A DNA stretch of 23,474 bases, taken from NCBI GenBank assembly GCA_903825065.1, contig CAIJZG010000144.1:1-23474 (forward strand), in the 5' to 3' direction. The notes under the pieces are model-generated. The model was not told where the DNA came from. It did no database searches and worked only from the letters and a program-made list of their open reading frames with translations. A program made the position numbers and the translations under genes. Each line of letters begins with the position of its first letter. Within the stretch, counting starts at the first letter, position 1. The DNA comes from an uncultured Bacteroidota bacterium. GTDB taxonomy: Bacteria; Bacteroidota; Bacteroidia; Chitinophagales; Chitinophagaceae. Positions 10,201 to 16,826 of this stretch are shown here, piece after piece.

Positions 10201-10600
10201 CAGAATTGCAAACATAGATATCTAACCAGCCATCGTTATTTATATCAACAAAAACAACACCAGTGCTCCACATGCTATCCTGTTTAAATCCTGCTTTACT
10301 GGTAATATCTTCAAATTGAAAATTGCCTTTATTTAAATACAATTTATTATCTCCCATATTGGATGTAAAAAACACATCCGGTAACCCATCATTGTTAATA
10401 TCTCCAATCGCTACTCCGCCACCATTATAAAAATTTCTAAACAGAAAACTATTTTCAAGACGGCCATCGGACACGTCATTTCGAAAATTAATGCCTGTAT
10501 TTTCCATTAATTGAAATAGCGTTTTGTCTTCTTTTTTGTTTTTGCATGAGCTATTAAAAAACAAAATGGAAATCAACAAAAGCGCAGAAAAATACTTCAT
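7280..10600 (-). CDS. FG-GAP/VCBS repeat lipoprotein with ASPIC/UnbV domain (paralog C)
   Basis: I chose the ATG at 10600 (1106 residues); a TTG at 10609 would add three residues but is less likely. The signal peptide ends in N-S-S-C with Cys19, followed by the charged stretch KNKKEDK, which resembles the Lys/acidic surface-export signals described after the Cys of Bacteroidota lipoproteins (inference). Repeats in the first half: DINNDGLPD, DINNDGWLD, DYDMDGDLD, DINGDGYPD, DVNNDGSPD, DMDNDGYND, DLDNDGDLD. The ASPIC/UnbV domain lies at about 503-580 (FAIGTKINIY, RGFQSSM, VIWPN). The second half holds DVNNDGLED, DYDHDGDLD, DFNHDGFPD, DIDGDGRKD and DLDGDGKLD, with a degenerate DIMGDSQKE in place of one repeat. 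It is the first gene after the susD terminator and probably leads a two-gene unit with paralog B. Confidence 0.93.
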   Translation of the reverse strand: MKYFSALLLISILFFNSSCKNKKEDKTLFQLMENTGINFRNDVSDGRLENSFLFRNFYNGGGVAIGDINNDGLPDVFFTSNMGDNKLYLNKGNFQFEDITSKAGFKQDSMWSTGVVFVDINNDGWLDIYVCNSGHMSTGNRRNKLYINNHNETFTESAAAYGLDHKAYSTQVSFFDYDMDGDLDCFMIDNSPIPVNQLGFNNRRDLPEKEWKVGEFLKGGGNHLFRNDNGHFTEVTKEAGIHSSLISFGLGISVGDINGDGYPDIYVSNDSYERDYLYVNQKNGTFKDEFEDRVKHTSFSSMGSDMADVNNDGSPDIFNTDMLPDIDYRLKTTGAFDNIDLFNSKLSSGFYYQYVKNCLQINDKSGKFKEVANYGGISASDWSWGALMFDMDNDGYNDIYVCNGVNRDVTDLDFIEFFANDVIQKMVLTGKKQSVDEVLKHIPQNPLLNKAYQNQHDLRFKDMATAWGFKQPSFSNGAAYADLDNDGDLDLVVNNENQPSFVYKNNSREINKNHYIGLKLIGGAKNTFAIGTKINIYRGDEIITRELYPSRGFQSSMDYKQIIGLGINKNIDSMVVIWPNLSVTKIMHPAIDTVLVLKQENNIKADYLFAKTKVLPLMDSVKSIFEKHQEDANIDFYYERNLPKMTSREGPKAAVADVNNDGLEDIFIGGTAGHAGQIYLQDAKGNFTKKEEKSIEMYKDFEDVAILFFDYDHDGDLDLLICPGGNNNKPESRQMQLRMFRNDGKGNFEIDPYAFPNAGMNISVAIAEDFNHDGFPDLFVGGRSEPRNYGVAPSSYLFLNDGKGHFTDIAKTKNPDIANIGMVTSAVWADIMGDSQKELIIVGEWMAPRIFSFSKDHFIEQHTNLSNLYGWWQSLAIADIDGDGRKDLIIGNIGENFCLKPDNEHPVKLWINDFDQNQSSDRIITNTIDGKDMPFFMKHEMEDQVPSLKKKNLKHMDYAKKPIQELFSNELINTCRVLQFNYGASIIAYNNGTDTFTIQKLPSEIQFSSANAISCSDLDGDGKLDIVIGGNEFGFLPQFERLDASTGSILLNKGSRHLQLITKSQSGVEINGQVRDIKEIKTKAGKDLIFLRNDLFPILFKVNTTK

Positions 10601-10642
10601 CACGATCAATTGAATAAGTGGAATTTAAAATATAAAACTTAT

Positions 10643-10649
10643 CAAAGTA
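10643..10649 (-). promoter_or_regulatory. Possible -7 element for VCBS paralogs C and B
   Basis: On the minus strand TACTTTG ends 42 bp before the ATG at 10600, so a transcript would carry a leader of about 37 nt. The box is the same as those before susC and the LacI gene. The -33 region has only a weak TTCG at about 22 bp. It lies beyond the susD terminator, where a new promoter would be needed. Confidence 0.33.
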
Positions 10650-10730
10650 AATTGATAATCTAAAGACTGCACGAAGATATATTCATGAAAACAATTAAGA
10701 AAATCAATTCTTTTTCAACGGCGTTTCTAT

Positions 10731-10765
10731 AAAAAAGGAAAGACCATGAAATCATGGTCTTTCCT
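10731..10765 (-). terminator. Rho-independent terminator of the susC-susD unit
   Basis: On the minus strand, 18 bp after the susD stop, a perfect 14-bp inverted repeat (AGGAAAGACCATGA with its complement, 10765-10736, nominal 2-nt loop) is followed at once by a run of T (10735-10731). Stem, tight loop and U-tract make this a strong intrinsic terminator. The T-run lies only on the minus-strand exit side, so it acts in the susD direction. It separates susCD transcription from the VCBS genes. Confidence 0.9.
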
Positions 10766-10783
10766 ATCAATATATATAAAATC

Positions 10784-12412
10784 TTAGTATCCAGGATTCT
10801 GTTTCAAGTTTGGATTTGCAGCCAATGCTTGATTAGGAATAGGGAAAATTAAGTTTTTAGGATCATCAGAAGGCTTGTACTGCCAAGGTTTCAAGTATAC
10901 ACCGAAACGCTCTAAGTCAGTTCTTCTGCTGCTTTCCCAATATAATTCTCTACCACGTTCAGCTAAAAGAGTGTTTGGATCTTCCACGTTAGCAGTATTA
11001 ACTAAAGCTAAAGAAGAAAGAGTTGCAGCACCTCTTGCAGTACGTAATTGATTCACTAAAGCAAGTCCAGCAGCTGTTGCTCCAGTTCTCATTTGCGCTT
11101 CAGCAACCATCAACAATACATCAGAATATCGGAAGATCATTAAGTTGTTTCCTGAAGGACCGCCATAGTTAGCATAATCTGGTGCATATTTTACTACACG
11201 GATACCAGTAACTTCCAGATTAGAACCAGTTTCTTTCATATCAGGAGCAATTGCTGCTGTATAAGCTAACGGGTTACCTTTTCTATCTTTGATAGCTACA
11301 CCATTTTCGTTGTACTGTTGGTTAACCAAGAATCCTGGTCTAACACCAGAAATATCAGTAGCTCCAGCGTAGTAACGACCACCAATCCTAGGATCTAATA
11401 AAGTATCCGTAGGGCCGTAAGCTGTTGGATTAGCAGTTACATTGAATGATGAATAAAAATCACCAATAGTTGTAAAACCATTCCATCCAGCGTTTGGATT
11501 GTTTGGAGTCCAAGAATTATAGTGCAAAGTCATATTCCAACGACCAGCAATACCAGAGTTATTAGCGCTTACACCTGAAAAGTTAGGGTAATCGAAAATT
11601 GCTTCTGGAGTGCTATGATTGTTAGGGCTAAAGTTATCAAAGTAGTTTGTAGAGAAACTATACTTACCACTTGTGATAATAGTATTACCTAAAGCAATTA
11701 CTTGAGCCATATCTGCTGCATCATAAGTTGGAGCAGCTCTGTTAGCCCATGTACCTTTTTGTAAGTAACACTTCATCAATAATACTCTAGCAGCATCAGG
11801 ATTAGCTAAATGTGGACCATTGTTAGCAGGTAAATCTGGCAAAATTGCAGTTAACTCACTAATAATGAACGCAGCACCATCAGCACCAGTTTTAACAGTT
11901 GGAGGTAACAACAAGTTATCACCTGGATTTCTAACAGGGAATTGCCCGTATAAATCTAACAGATAGTATAAAGACAAAGCTCTTAAATATCTAGCTTCAG
12001 CTGCTTGACCTTTACTAGGACCGAATCCTAAAACGTTGGTAGCATCGAAGTTGATCTTGTTCAAGTTGTTAAACACACTCAAAATTTGACCATGGTCTGC
12101 ATTCCAAGTATGTGCGTGTAACACTCTCCAAACACCGTTATCATCCCAGTCACCACCTCTTGTAGGAACCAAAGACTCATCAGAGGTATTTTCTTCAAGA
12201 GAGAAAACCTGATCTTGTCCTGTTAGTGGTCCACCAATATCAGAATAAGCGGCTGATAATAATAATCCAGTACCAGCACTTCCCAGCGCACTGGAAACCT
12301 GGGCATTGGTGAGCGTGCTATTCAGATGCTCATCCAATTTAGTACAACCCGCCAATGCAAGAATTGCAAGGAATGGAGTTGCGAATTTTTTAAATATATT
12401 ATTTGGTTTCAT
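10784..12412 (-). CDS. SusD/RagB-family outer-membrane nutrient-binding lipoprotein
   Basis: The protein has 542 residues, a normal SusD length. Its signal peptide ends in the lipobox L-A-G-C with Cys23 lipidated, followed by TKLDEHL. Family marks include the helical TPR-like region with ARYLRALSLYYLLDLYGQFP near 140-160, the MRTGATAAGLALVNQLRTARG helix pair near 440, the E-R-G-R-E-L-Y-W-E segment near 485, and the C-terminal FPIPNQAL...NPNLKQNPGY. SusD proteins cap the SusC channel on the cell surface and hand a glycan or other ligand to it. The gene starts 20 bp after the susC stop, as usual for this pair, and is followed by a strong terminator. The ligand cannot be read from the sequence. 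Confidence 0.97.
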   Translation of the reverse strand: MKPNNIFKKFATPFLAILALAGCTKLDEHLNSTLTNAQVSSALGSAGTGLLLSAAYSDIGGPLTGQDQVFSLEENTSDESLVPTRGGDWDDNGVWRVLHAHTWNADHGQILSVFNNLNKINFDATNVLGFGPSKGQAAEARYLRALSLYYLLDLYGQFPVRNPGDNLLLPPTVKTGADGAAFIISELTAILPDLPANNGPHLANPDAARVLLMKCYLQKGTWANRAAPTYDAADMAQVIALGNTIITSGKYSFSTNYFDNFSPNNHSTPEAIFDYPNFSGVSANNSGIAGRWNMTLHYNSWTPNNPNAGWNGFTTIGDFYSSFNVTANPTAYGPTDTLLDPRIGGRYYAGATDISGVRPGFLVNQQYNENGVAIKDRKGNPLAYTAAIAPDMKETGSNLEVTGIRVVKYAPDYANYGGPSGNNLMIFRYSDVLLMVAEAQMRTGATAAGLALVNQLRTARGAATLSSLALVNTANVEDPNTLLAERGRELYWESSRRTDLERFGVYLKPWQYKPSDDPKNLIFPIPNQALAANPNLKQNPGY

Positions 12413-12432
12413 ATACTATTTTTTGATATTGA

Positions 12433-15423
12433 TTATAAAGTGAAATTAAACCCGAAAGAAACAGTTCTTGGAGTAGGGAAAGGAACATACTCAATAGACC
12501 TAGAAGGATATGAGTTGTTGCTCTTGTCGATGTTCACTTCAGGATCAAAACCAGTGAATTTAGTCAATACAAACAAATTGCTTCCGCTAACAAATGCACT
12601 CAAGTTCTTGATGTATTTACCAGCATTACCAATGTTGTAACGAACTGTAACGTTTCTTAATTTGAAATAATCACCTTTTTCAAGGAATCTTGTAGACGCA
12701 CCAACACCACTGCTTGGTTTTTCACCAGAATTATAAGCAGCTAAGTCGATATTTCTACCTTGTGCAATACCTGAAATATTAGTAATAGAAGTAGCAGTAT
12801 TGTTATATATCAAATAACCAAAAGATCCACCGGCGTTCAATGAGAAAGTAAATTTCTTTAAACGTAAAGATGTAGAGAAACCTACAAAAGAATGCGGGTT
12901 TGGATCTCCAGCATATTGTGGATTAGCACCAATAATTTGATTACCGTTTGCATCAAAACCATTAAATGGTTTTAAATAGTATTCGTTAACTGGTTGGTTG
13001 TTTGCAATAACCTGTGCCAAAGTACCAGATACACCTTGTCCATTGATCTGACCAGTTTGAACTTGTAAGTCTTTACCAGTATTAGGATCTGTGAAATTAG
13101 TGATCTTGTTTTTAGTGTTAGCATAGTTAAAGTTAACATCCCAGGTAACATTTGTTTTATCAACAACTGTTGCACCTAAAGCAATCTCAAAACCTGTATT
13201 GGTATTTCTAGCACCTGGTAGATTTACGAATGAGATTGAATTTGGAGCTGGTTGGATAGCATTTGTTTGGAACAAGATATCTGAAGTGCTCTTGTTATAG
13301 TAATCAAATGAACCATATACTTTGTTTCCAGCGAATGTGAAATCAGCACCGAAATCGTAAGAAGCAGTTTTTTCCCACTTCAAATTAGGGTTACCATTTA
13401 CTACCTGTGGAGCATTATTATAAGAGTTCAAATTAAATTGCTCTTGAGAAGAACCAGCTGGATATTCTTGGTTACCAGTGATACCGTAAGAAGCACGGAA
13501 TGCTAAGTTAGAGAACAATTTATTGTCGTTCATGAACTTCTCATTACTAGCTACCCATTTAGCACCAATAGACGGGAAATAACCATATTTGTTATTAGCA
13601 CCAAACTTACTAGAACCATCAGCTCTAATAGTTCCAGTTAACAAATATCTGTCTTTGTAATTCAAGTTAAGTCTTCCGAAATATGATTGTAATTCAGAAG
13701 TTGGATTAGCATAACTGTAGAAAGGATTCTGAGTTTTCGCATCTTGCATAATTGAAGTATACATGATTGGAATTCTAGCAGTCTGACTTAAGTTGGTATT
13801 AAACCCATAAGCAGAAATGCCATTACCAGAAAAATCAGTTTTAAAATACTCATAACCAGCTAATGCCTCTAAAGAAAGGTTACTAGTTAATTTAGTATGA
13901 TAGTTTAATGTATGCGTAATTGTTTGAGAATTCAAAGTAGCGTTACCGATGTTAGCAAAACCTACACCAGAAATTTGGTTTTGGCCAGCTAACCAACCAT
14001 CGATATTCATATTTCTTGTACCTCTACTATGATTTAGACCAAACAATATTTTGTATTCTAAGTTATCAGTAAGTTTATAAGAAGCTGAAATATTTCCTAA
14101 GAAATTAAATACAGAACTTACATCATTATAAGCATCGTTAAATGCTAAAGGATTACCAGAACCATTTGATGGGTTAATATAAATACCACTACCATCAGTT
14201 AAAGGTTGTGTTGGATTCCAACTAACCGCTGATGAAATGATATTACCCTGAGAACCTGCTGTATTTGATACAGAAGTCATTCTCTGAGCATAATTACCAG
14301 TAATGATACCGAAATCAATTGTTAAGCGCTTATCTAAGAACTTGTAGTTACCACCGATTGTAGCAAGGTATTTTTCAAGTCCGGTTTTTTTCAATAAGCC
14401 CATGTTATCTGAAGCAAGGAATGAAGCACGGAATTTTCCGAAATCATTACCACCACTTACGGCGAAATTATAGTTAGAAGACATGGTGTTTTGAGTAATT
14501 GCTTTCAAGGCATCTACGCTAGAACCAAAATCTAAACTACTTGGTTCACCATATTTAGCTAAAGCTGAACGATACTGAGTAGCATCCAAAACTTTAAATC
14601 TTCTCATATAACCGGCGTTAAAACCAAAATTGGTTCCAAACTCTAATTTAATAGGACCAGCAGTTGCTTTTTTGGTAGTAATTACGATTACACCATTAGC
14701 ACCTCTAGCACCATAAATAGCAGCAGAAGAAGCATCTTTTAAAACATCAATCTGAGCAATTGTGCTTGGATCGATAAATAATAAAGGGTTAGAGCTAGCA
14801 GTAGAACCTAAGTTACTACCTAAATTTGGACTAGCAGTACCACCATCTAAAGGAACTCCATCAACTACAAATAACGGATTGTTACTTGAACGAATAGAAG
14901 AAGTACCTCTGATTTGGATAACAGAAGCAGCACCAGGTTGACCACTCTGATTGGTTACTTCTAAACCCGCAACTTTGTTTTGTAATAATTGATCAGGTGC
15001 AGTAATTGTACCTTGATTAAAGTTTTTTGATTGTACTGAAGTAACAGAACCAGTCAGATCCTTTTTACGAGCAGTACCATAACCAACCACAACAACTTCA
15101 TTCAGTTGCTCATTGGTTGCTTTTAAAGAAACGTTTACAGTTGAAGTGTTTTGTACACTTACTTCCTGTGAGGCATAACCTACAGAAGAGATAACCACCG
15201 TTTTAACAGATGCATCAACAGGTAATCTAAAAGTTCCGTCAGCACCAGTTTGTGCGCCAACTTTAGAACCTTTAACAACCACTGAAGCACCTACCAACGC
15301 TGATCCATCTTTCGCGTCTGTAACTTTACCTGTGACGGTTTTGTTCTGAGCCTGTGAAAATAGCGATAATACGCAGGCAAATAGACCCACGAGCGTGAGT
15401 CTGGCAAGCATCTTTAGATTCAT
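12433..15423 (-). CDS. SusC/RagA-family TonB-dependent outer-membrane transporter
   Basis: I place the start at the ATG at 15423 (996 residues); the frame extends to a TTG at 15447, but only the later start gives a proper signal peptide (MNLKMLARL... cut after S-Q-A, residue 25). Domain order: carboxypeptidase-regulatory-like domain (about 29-101, VTGKVTDAKDG...VGASVVVKG), SusC signature EVVVVGYG (109-116), plug domain with LLQNKVAGLEV and IRGTSSIRSSNNPLFVVDG (about 146-189), then a large TonB-dependent beta-barrel ending VSFGFNFTL. There is no STN domain, so it is not predicted to signal to an anti-sigma factor. It imports the ligand captured by SusD using TonB energy. It forms an operon with susD and is divergent from the LacI-type gene; a palindrome overlaps its likely promoter. 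Confidence 0.97.
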   Translation of the reverse strand: MNLKMLARLTLVGLFACVLSLFSQAQNKTVTGKVTDAKDGSALVGASVVVKGSKVGAQTGADGTFRLPVDASVKTVVISSVGYASQEVSVQNTSTVNVSLKATNEQLNEVVVVGYGTARKKDLTGSVTSVQSKNFNQGTITAPDQLLQNKVAGLEVTNQSGQPGAASVIQIRGTSSIRSSNNPLFVVDGVPLDGGTASPNLGSNLGSTASSNPLLFIDPSTIAQIDVLKDASSAAIYGARGANGVIVITTKKATAGPIKLEFGTNFGFNAGYMRRFKVLDATQYRSALAKYGEPSSLDFGSSVDALKAITQNTMSSNYNFAVSGGNDFGKFRASFLASDNMGLLKKTGLEKYLATIGGNYKFLDKRLTIDFGIITGNYAQRMTSVSNTAGSQGNIISSAVSWNPTQPLTDGSGIYINPSNGSGNPLAFNDAYNDVSSVFNFLGNISASYKLTDNLEYKILFGLNHSRGTRNMNIDGWLAGQNQISGVGFANIGNATLNSQTITHTLNYHTKLTSNLSLEALAGYEYFKTDFSGNGISAYGFNTNLSQTARIPIMYTSIMQDAKTQNPFYSYANPTSELQSYFGRLNLNYKDRYLLTGTIRADGSSKFGANNKYGYFPSIGAKWVASNEKFMNDNKLFSNLAFRASYGITGNQEYPAGSSQEQFNLNSYNNAPQVVNGNPNLKWEKTASYDFGADFTFAGNKVYGSFDYYNKSTSDILFQTNAIQPAPNSISFVNLPGARNTNTGFEIALGATVVDKTNVTWDVNFNYANTKNKITNFTDPNTGKDLQVQTGQINGQGVSGTLAQVIANNQPVNEYYLKPFNGFDANGNQIIGANPQYAGDPNPHSFVGFSTSLRLKKFTFSLNAGGSFGYLIYNNTATSITNISGIAQGRNIDLAAYNSGEKPSSGVGASTRFLEKGDYFKLRNVTVRYNIGNAGKYIKNLSAFVSGSNLFVLTKFTGFDPEVNIDKSNNSYPSRSIEYVPFPTPRTVSFGFNFTL

Positions 15424-15449
15424 AAATAGCAGTTTAATAATTAACAAGC

Positions 15450-15464
15450 GTGTACAAAGTACAC
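15450..15464. promoter_or_regulatory. Perfect 15-bp palindrome over the susC promoter, candidate operator
   Basis: The sequence GTGTAC-AAA-GTACAC is a perfect inverted repeat with 6-bp arms. On the minus strand its middle is the TACTTTG box of the likely susC promoter, so a protein bound here would block transcription. Its odd length and lack of a central CG differ from the usual LacI-family operator, so the binding protein may be another regulator. Confidence 0.5.
15455..15461 (-). promoter_or_regulatory. Possible -7 element of the susC-susD promoter
   Basis: TACTTTG on the minus strand would start transcription near 15449, about 26 nt before the chosen susC ATG at 15423. No good TTG stands at the normal -33 distance, which would suit a promoter needing an activator. 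It lies inside the 15-bp palindrome. Confidence 0.4.
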
Positions 15465-15663
15465 ATTTTATTCAAAATAAAAATAAATCGTTAATTTTTT
15501 GCTTACCAATGAGGGGATTAGAGTCCAAAAAACGTTGGTCAAAACGAAATCTAGATAATAATGAACTCAGCAAGCAACCAAATAACTTTTATTTCCTTAT
15601 TCAGGACATGAAAATAGAGCTCCCGCTGCAAGAAAAGTGCTTAAAAAAAGCTTAATAAAAGGT

Positions 15664-15675
15664 GCAAACGATTGC
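15664..15675. promoter_or_regulatory. LacI-family operator-like site
   Basis: GCAAA-CG-ATTGC is a near-perfect 12-bp inverted repeat (four of five arm positions pair) with a central CG. LacI-family proteins with a hinge-helix Leu typically bind such sites, and the adjacent regulator has this Leu. It lies about 80 bp upstream of the regulator's likely -7 box and about 200 bp upstream of that of susC. Confidence 0.45.
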
Positions 15676-15743
15676 GAAATGCTTTGTTGTTGAAATATCT
15701 TTCTGTTAAATCTTTCATTTTAAATCCATTGATGAAATAATTA

Positions 15744-15750
15744 TACTTTG
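15744..15750 (+). promoter_or_regulatory. Possible -7 element of the LacI-family gene
   Basis: TACTTTG lies 74 bp before the ATG at 15825, predicting a leader of about 68 nt. No clear -33 TTG was found at the right distance. The call rests on the match to the boxes upstream of susC and VCBS paralog C. Confidence 0.3.
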
Positions 15751-15824
15751 AAACTCTTCTGAGAGCATTATCAAATCATAATAACCGAAAATTAACCTAC
15801 TTTAGATAACGATATAGTTTATAT

Positions 15825-16826
15825 ATGACGAATACTACACTAAAAAAGATTTCAGAGGTATTGGGCCTAAGCATATCAACAATATCTAGAGCTTTAAAGA
15901 ATCATCCTGATATATCTGAAAAAACTAAAAAGAAAGTCGTTGAGCTGGCAAAAGCCCTTGATTATGAACCAAATGCAAGTGCCATTCAATTAAGAACACA
16001 GCATAGTAAAATATTTGGACTGATGGTTCCAACTATCTCAAATTTTTTTTACGACAGTTTTATTGCCTCAGTGGAAGAAGAAAGCAGAAAAGAGGGTTAC
16101 TCTTTAATCATCTTACAATCGAGCAACAACATTGACATTGAAAATGACAACCTTAAACTTTGCCGACAAAATCGGGTTACTGGATTATTCGCTTGTTTGA
16201 GTACCGGCACGAAAGACATGAGTAGTTTTCTGAAAATGAAAGAATTAGAAATAAAAACCATTTTTTTTGATATCGTTCCTGAAATTACCGGTTTGAATAA
16301 AGTTTGCATGGCAGACACTAGTGTTGGTGAAATAGCAGCGGAAGCAATCATTGAAGCTAAAAAGAAAGACATACTCGCCATATTCGGGAATGCCAATCTT
16401 TCAATTACGAAGAAAAGGGAATTATCATTCCGCCAATTTTTTAAACTAAAATCAACTGCTACTAAATTATCAATAGAATATGCACTTGATATTGAAAATG
16501 CAACTGAAATTGCATTAGAATATTTAACTAAGAATAAAACGGTTGATACTATTTTCTGTATGAGTGATGAAATACTTATTGGAGTGATGAAAGCAATTCA
16601 AAAATTGAAATTGAATATTCCCTCTGAGATATCGGTGCTGGCTATTAGTAACGGATTTATTCCTACCCTTTTTTATCCTCCAATAACTTATGTTGAAACA
16701 AGTGGTTATAAACTTGGAAAATTGGCATTTAAACAAATGATGGAATGTCTTTCAAATAACGGAACCCAGGAATTAGCATTTGAAACTACAGTAGAATCAA
16801 AATTAGTAAAGGGGGGGTCTCTTTAA
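15825..16826 (+). CDS. LacI-family transcriptional regulator
   Basis: The protein has 333 residues, normal for the family. The N-terminal helix-turn-helix spans about residues 4-25 (LKKISEVLGLSISTISRAL), followed by DISEKTKKKVVELAKALDYEPN and the hinge helix ASAIQLRT with Leu56, which in this family intercalates at a central CpG of the operator. Residues about 60-330 form a periplasmic-binding-protein-like effector domain (IFGLMVPTISNFFYDSF at the start, VDTIFCMSDEILIGVMKAI near 245, and the usual PPITYVETSGYKLGKLAF near 285). It is divergent from susCD, so it probably controls that locus and itself; the effector is likely a sugar derived from the imported ligand (inference). The gene ends with a run of seven G just before the stop, and its last four bases overlap the convergent T9SS gene. 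Confidence 0.95.
   Translation: MTNTTLKKISEVLGLSISTISRALKNHPDISEKTKKKVVELAKALDYEPNASAIQLRTQHSKIFGLMVPTISNFFYDSFIASVEEESRKEGYSLIILQSSNNIDIENDNLKLCRQNRVTGLFACLSTGTKDMSSFLKMKELEIKTIFFDIVPEITGLNKVCMADTSVGEIAAEAIIEAKKKDILAIFGNANLSITKKRELSFRQFFKLKSTATKLSIEYALDIENATEIALEYLTKNKTVDTIFCMSDEILIGVMKAIQKLKLNIPSEISVLAISNGFIPTLFYPPITYVETSGYKLGKLAFKQMMECLSNNGTQELAFETTVESKLVKGGSL

Larger units (their letters stand above)
15424..15824. other. susC-lacI divergent intergenic region
   Basis: This 401-bp region separates the divergent susC and LacI-family genes. It contains -7 type boxes for both directions (15455-15461 and 15744-15750), a perfect 15-bp palindrome (15450-15464), and a LacI-operator-like site (15664-15675). 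An imperfect CCAA/TTGG inverted repeat at 15525-15538 is weaker. An open frame of 86 codons (15395-15655, plus strand) runs into the susC start in antisense and has no family resemblance, so I do not call it a gene. Confidence 0.7.

Noticed and set aside
3913..10600. Regular short repeats suggesting a CRISPR array
   Set aside because: The repeats lie in frame inside open reading frames and encode DxDxDG motifs with irregular spacing.
12326..12640. Plus-strand 104-codon frame across the susD-susC junction
   Set aside because: It is antisense to two clearly coding genes and matches no known protein pattern.
15525..15538. CCAA...TTGG inverted repeat as an operator
   Set aside because: Only four bases per arm pair and the site is not placed on a promoter-like element.
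15395..15655. Plus-strand open frame of 86 codons between susC and the LacI gene
   Set aside because: It overlaps the susC start in antisense, has no recognisable domain or signal, and covers the probable susC promoter and the palindrome.
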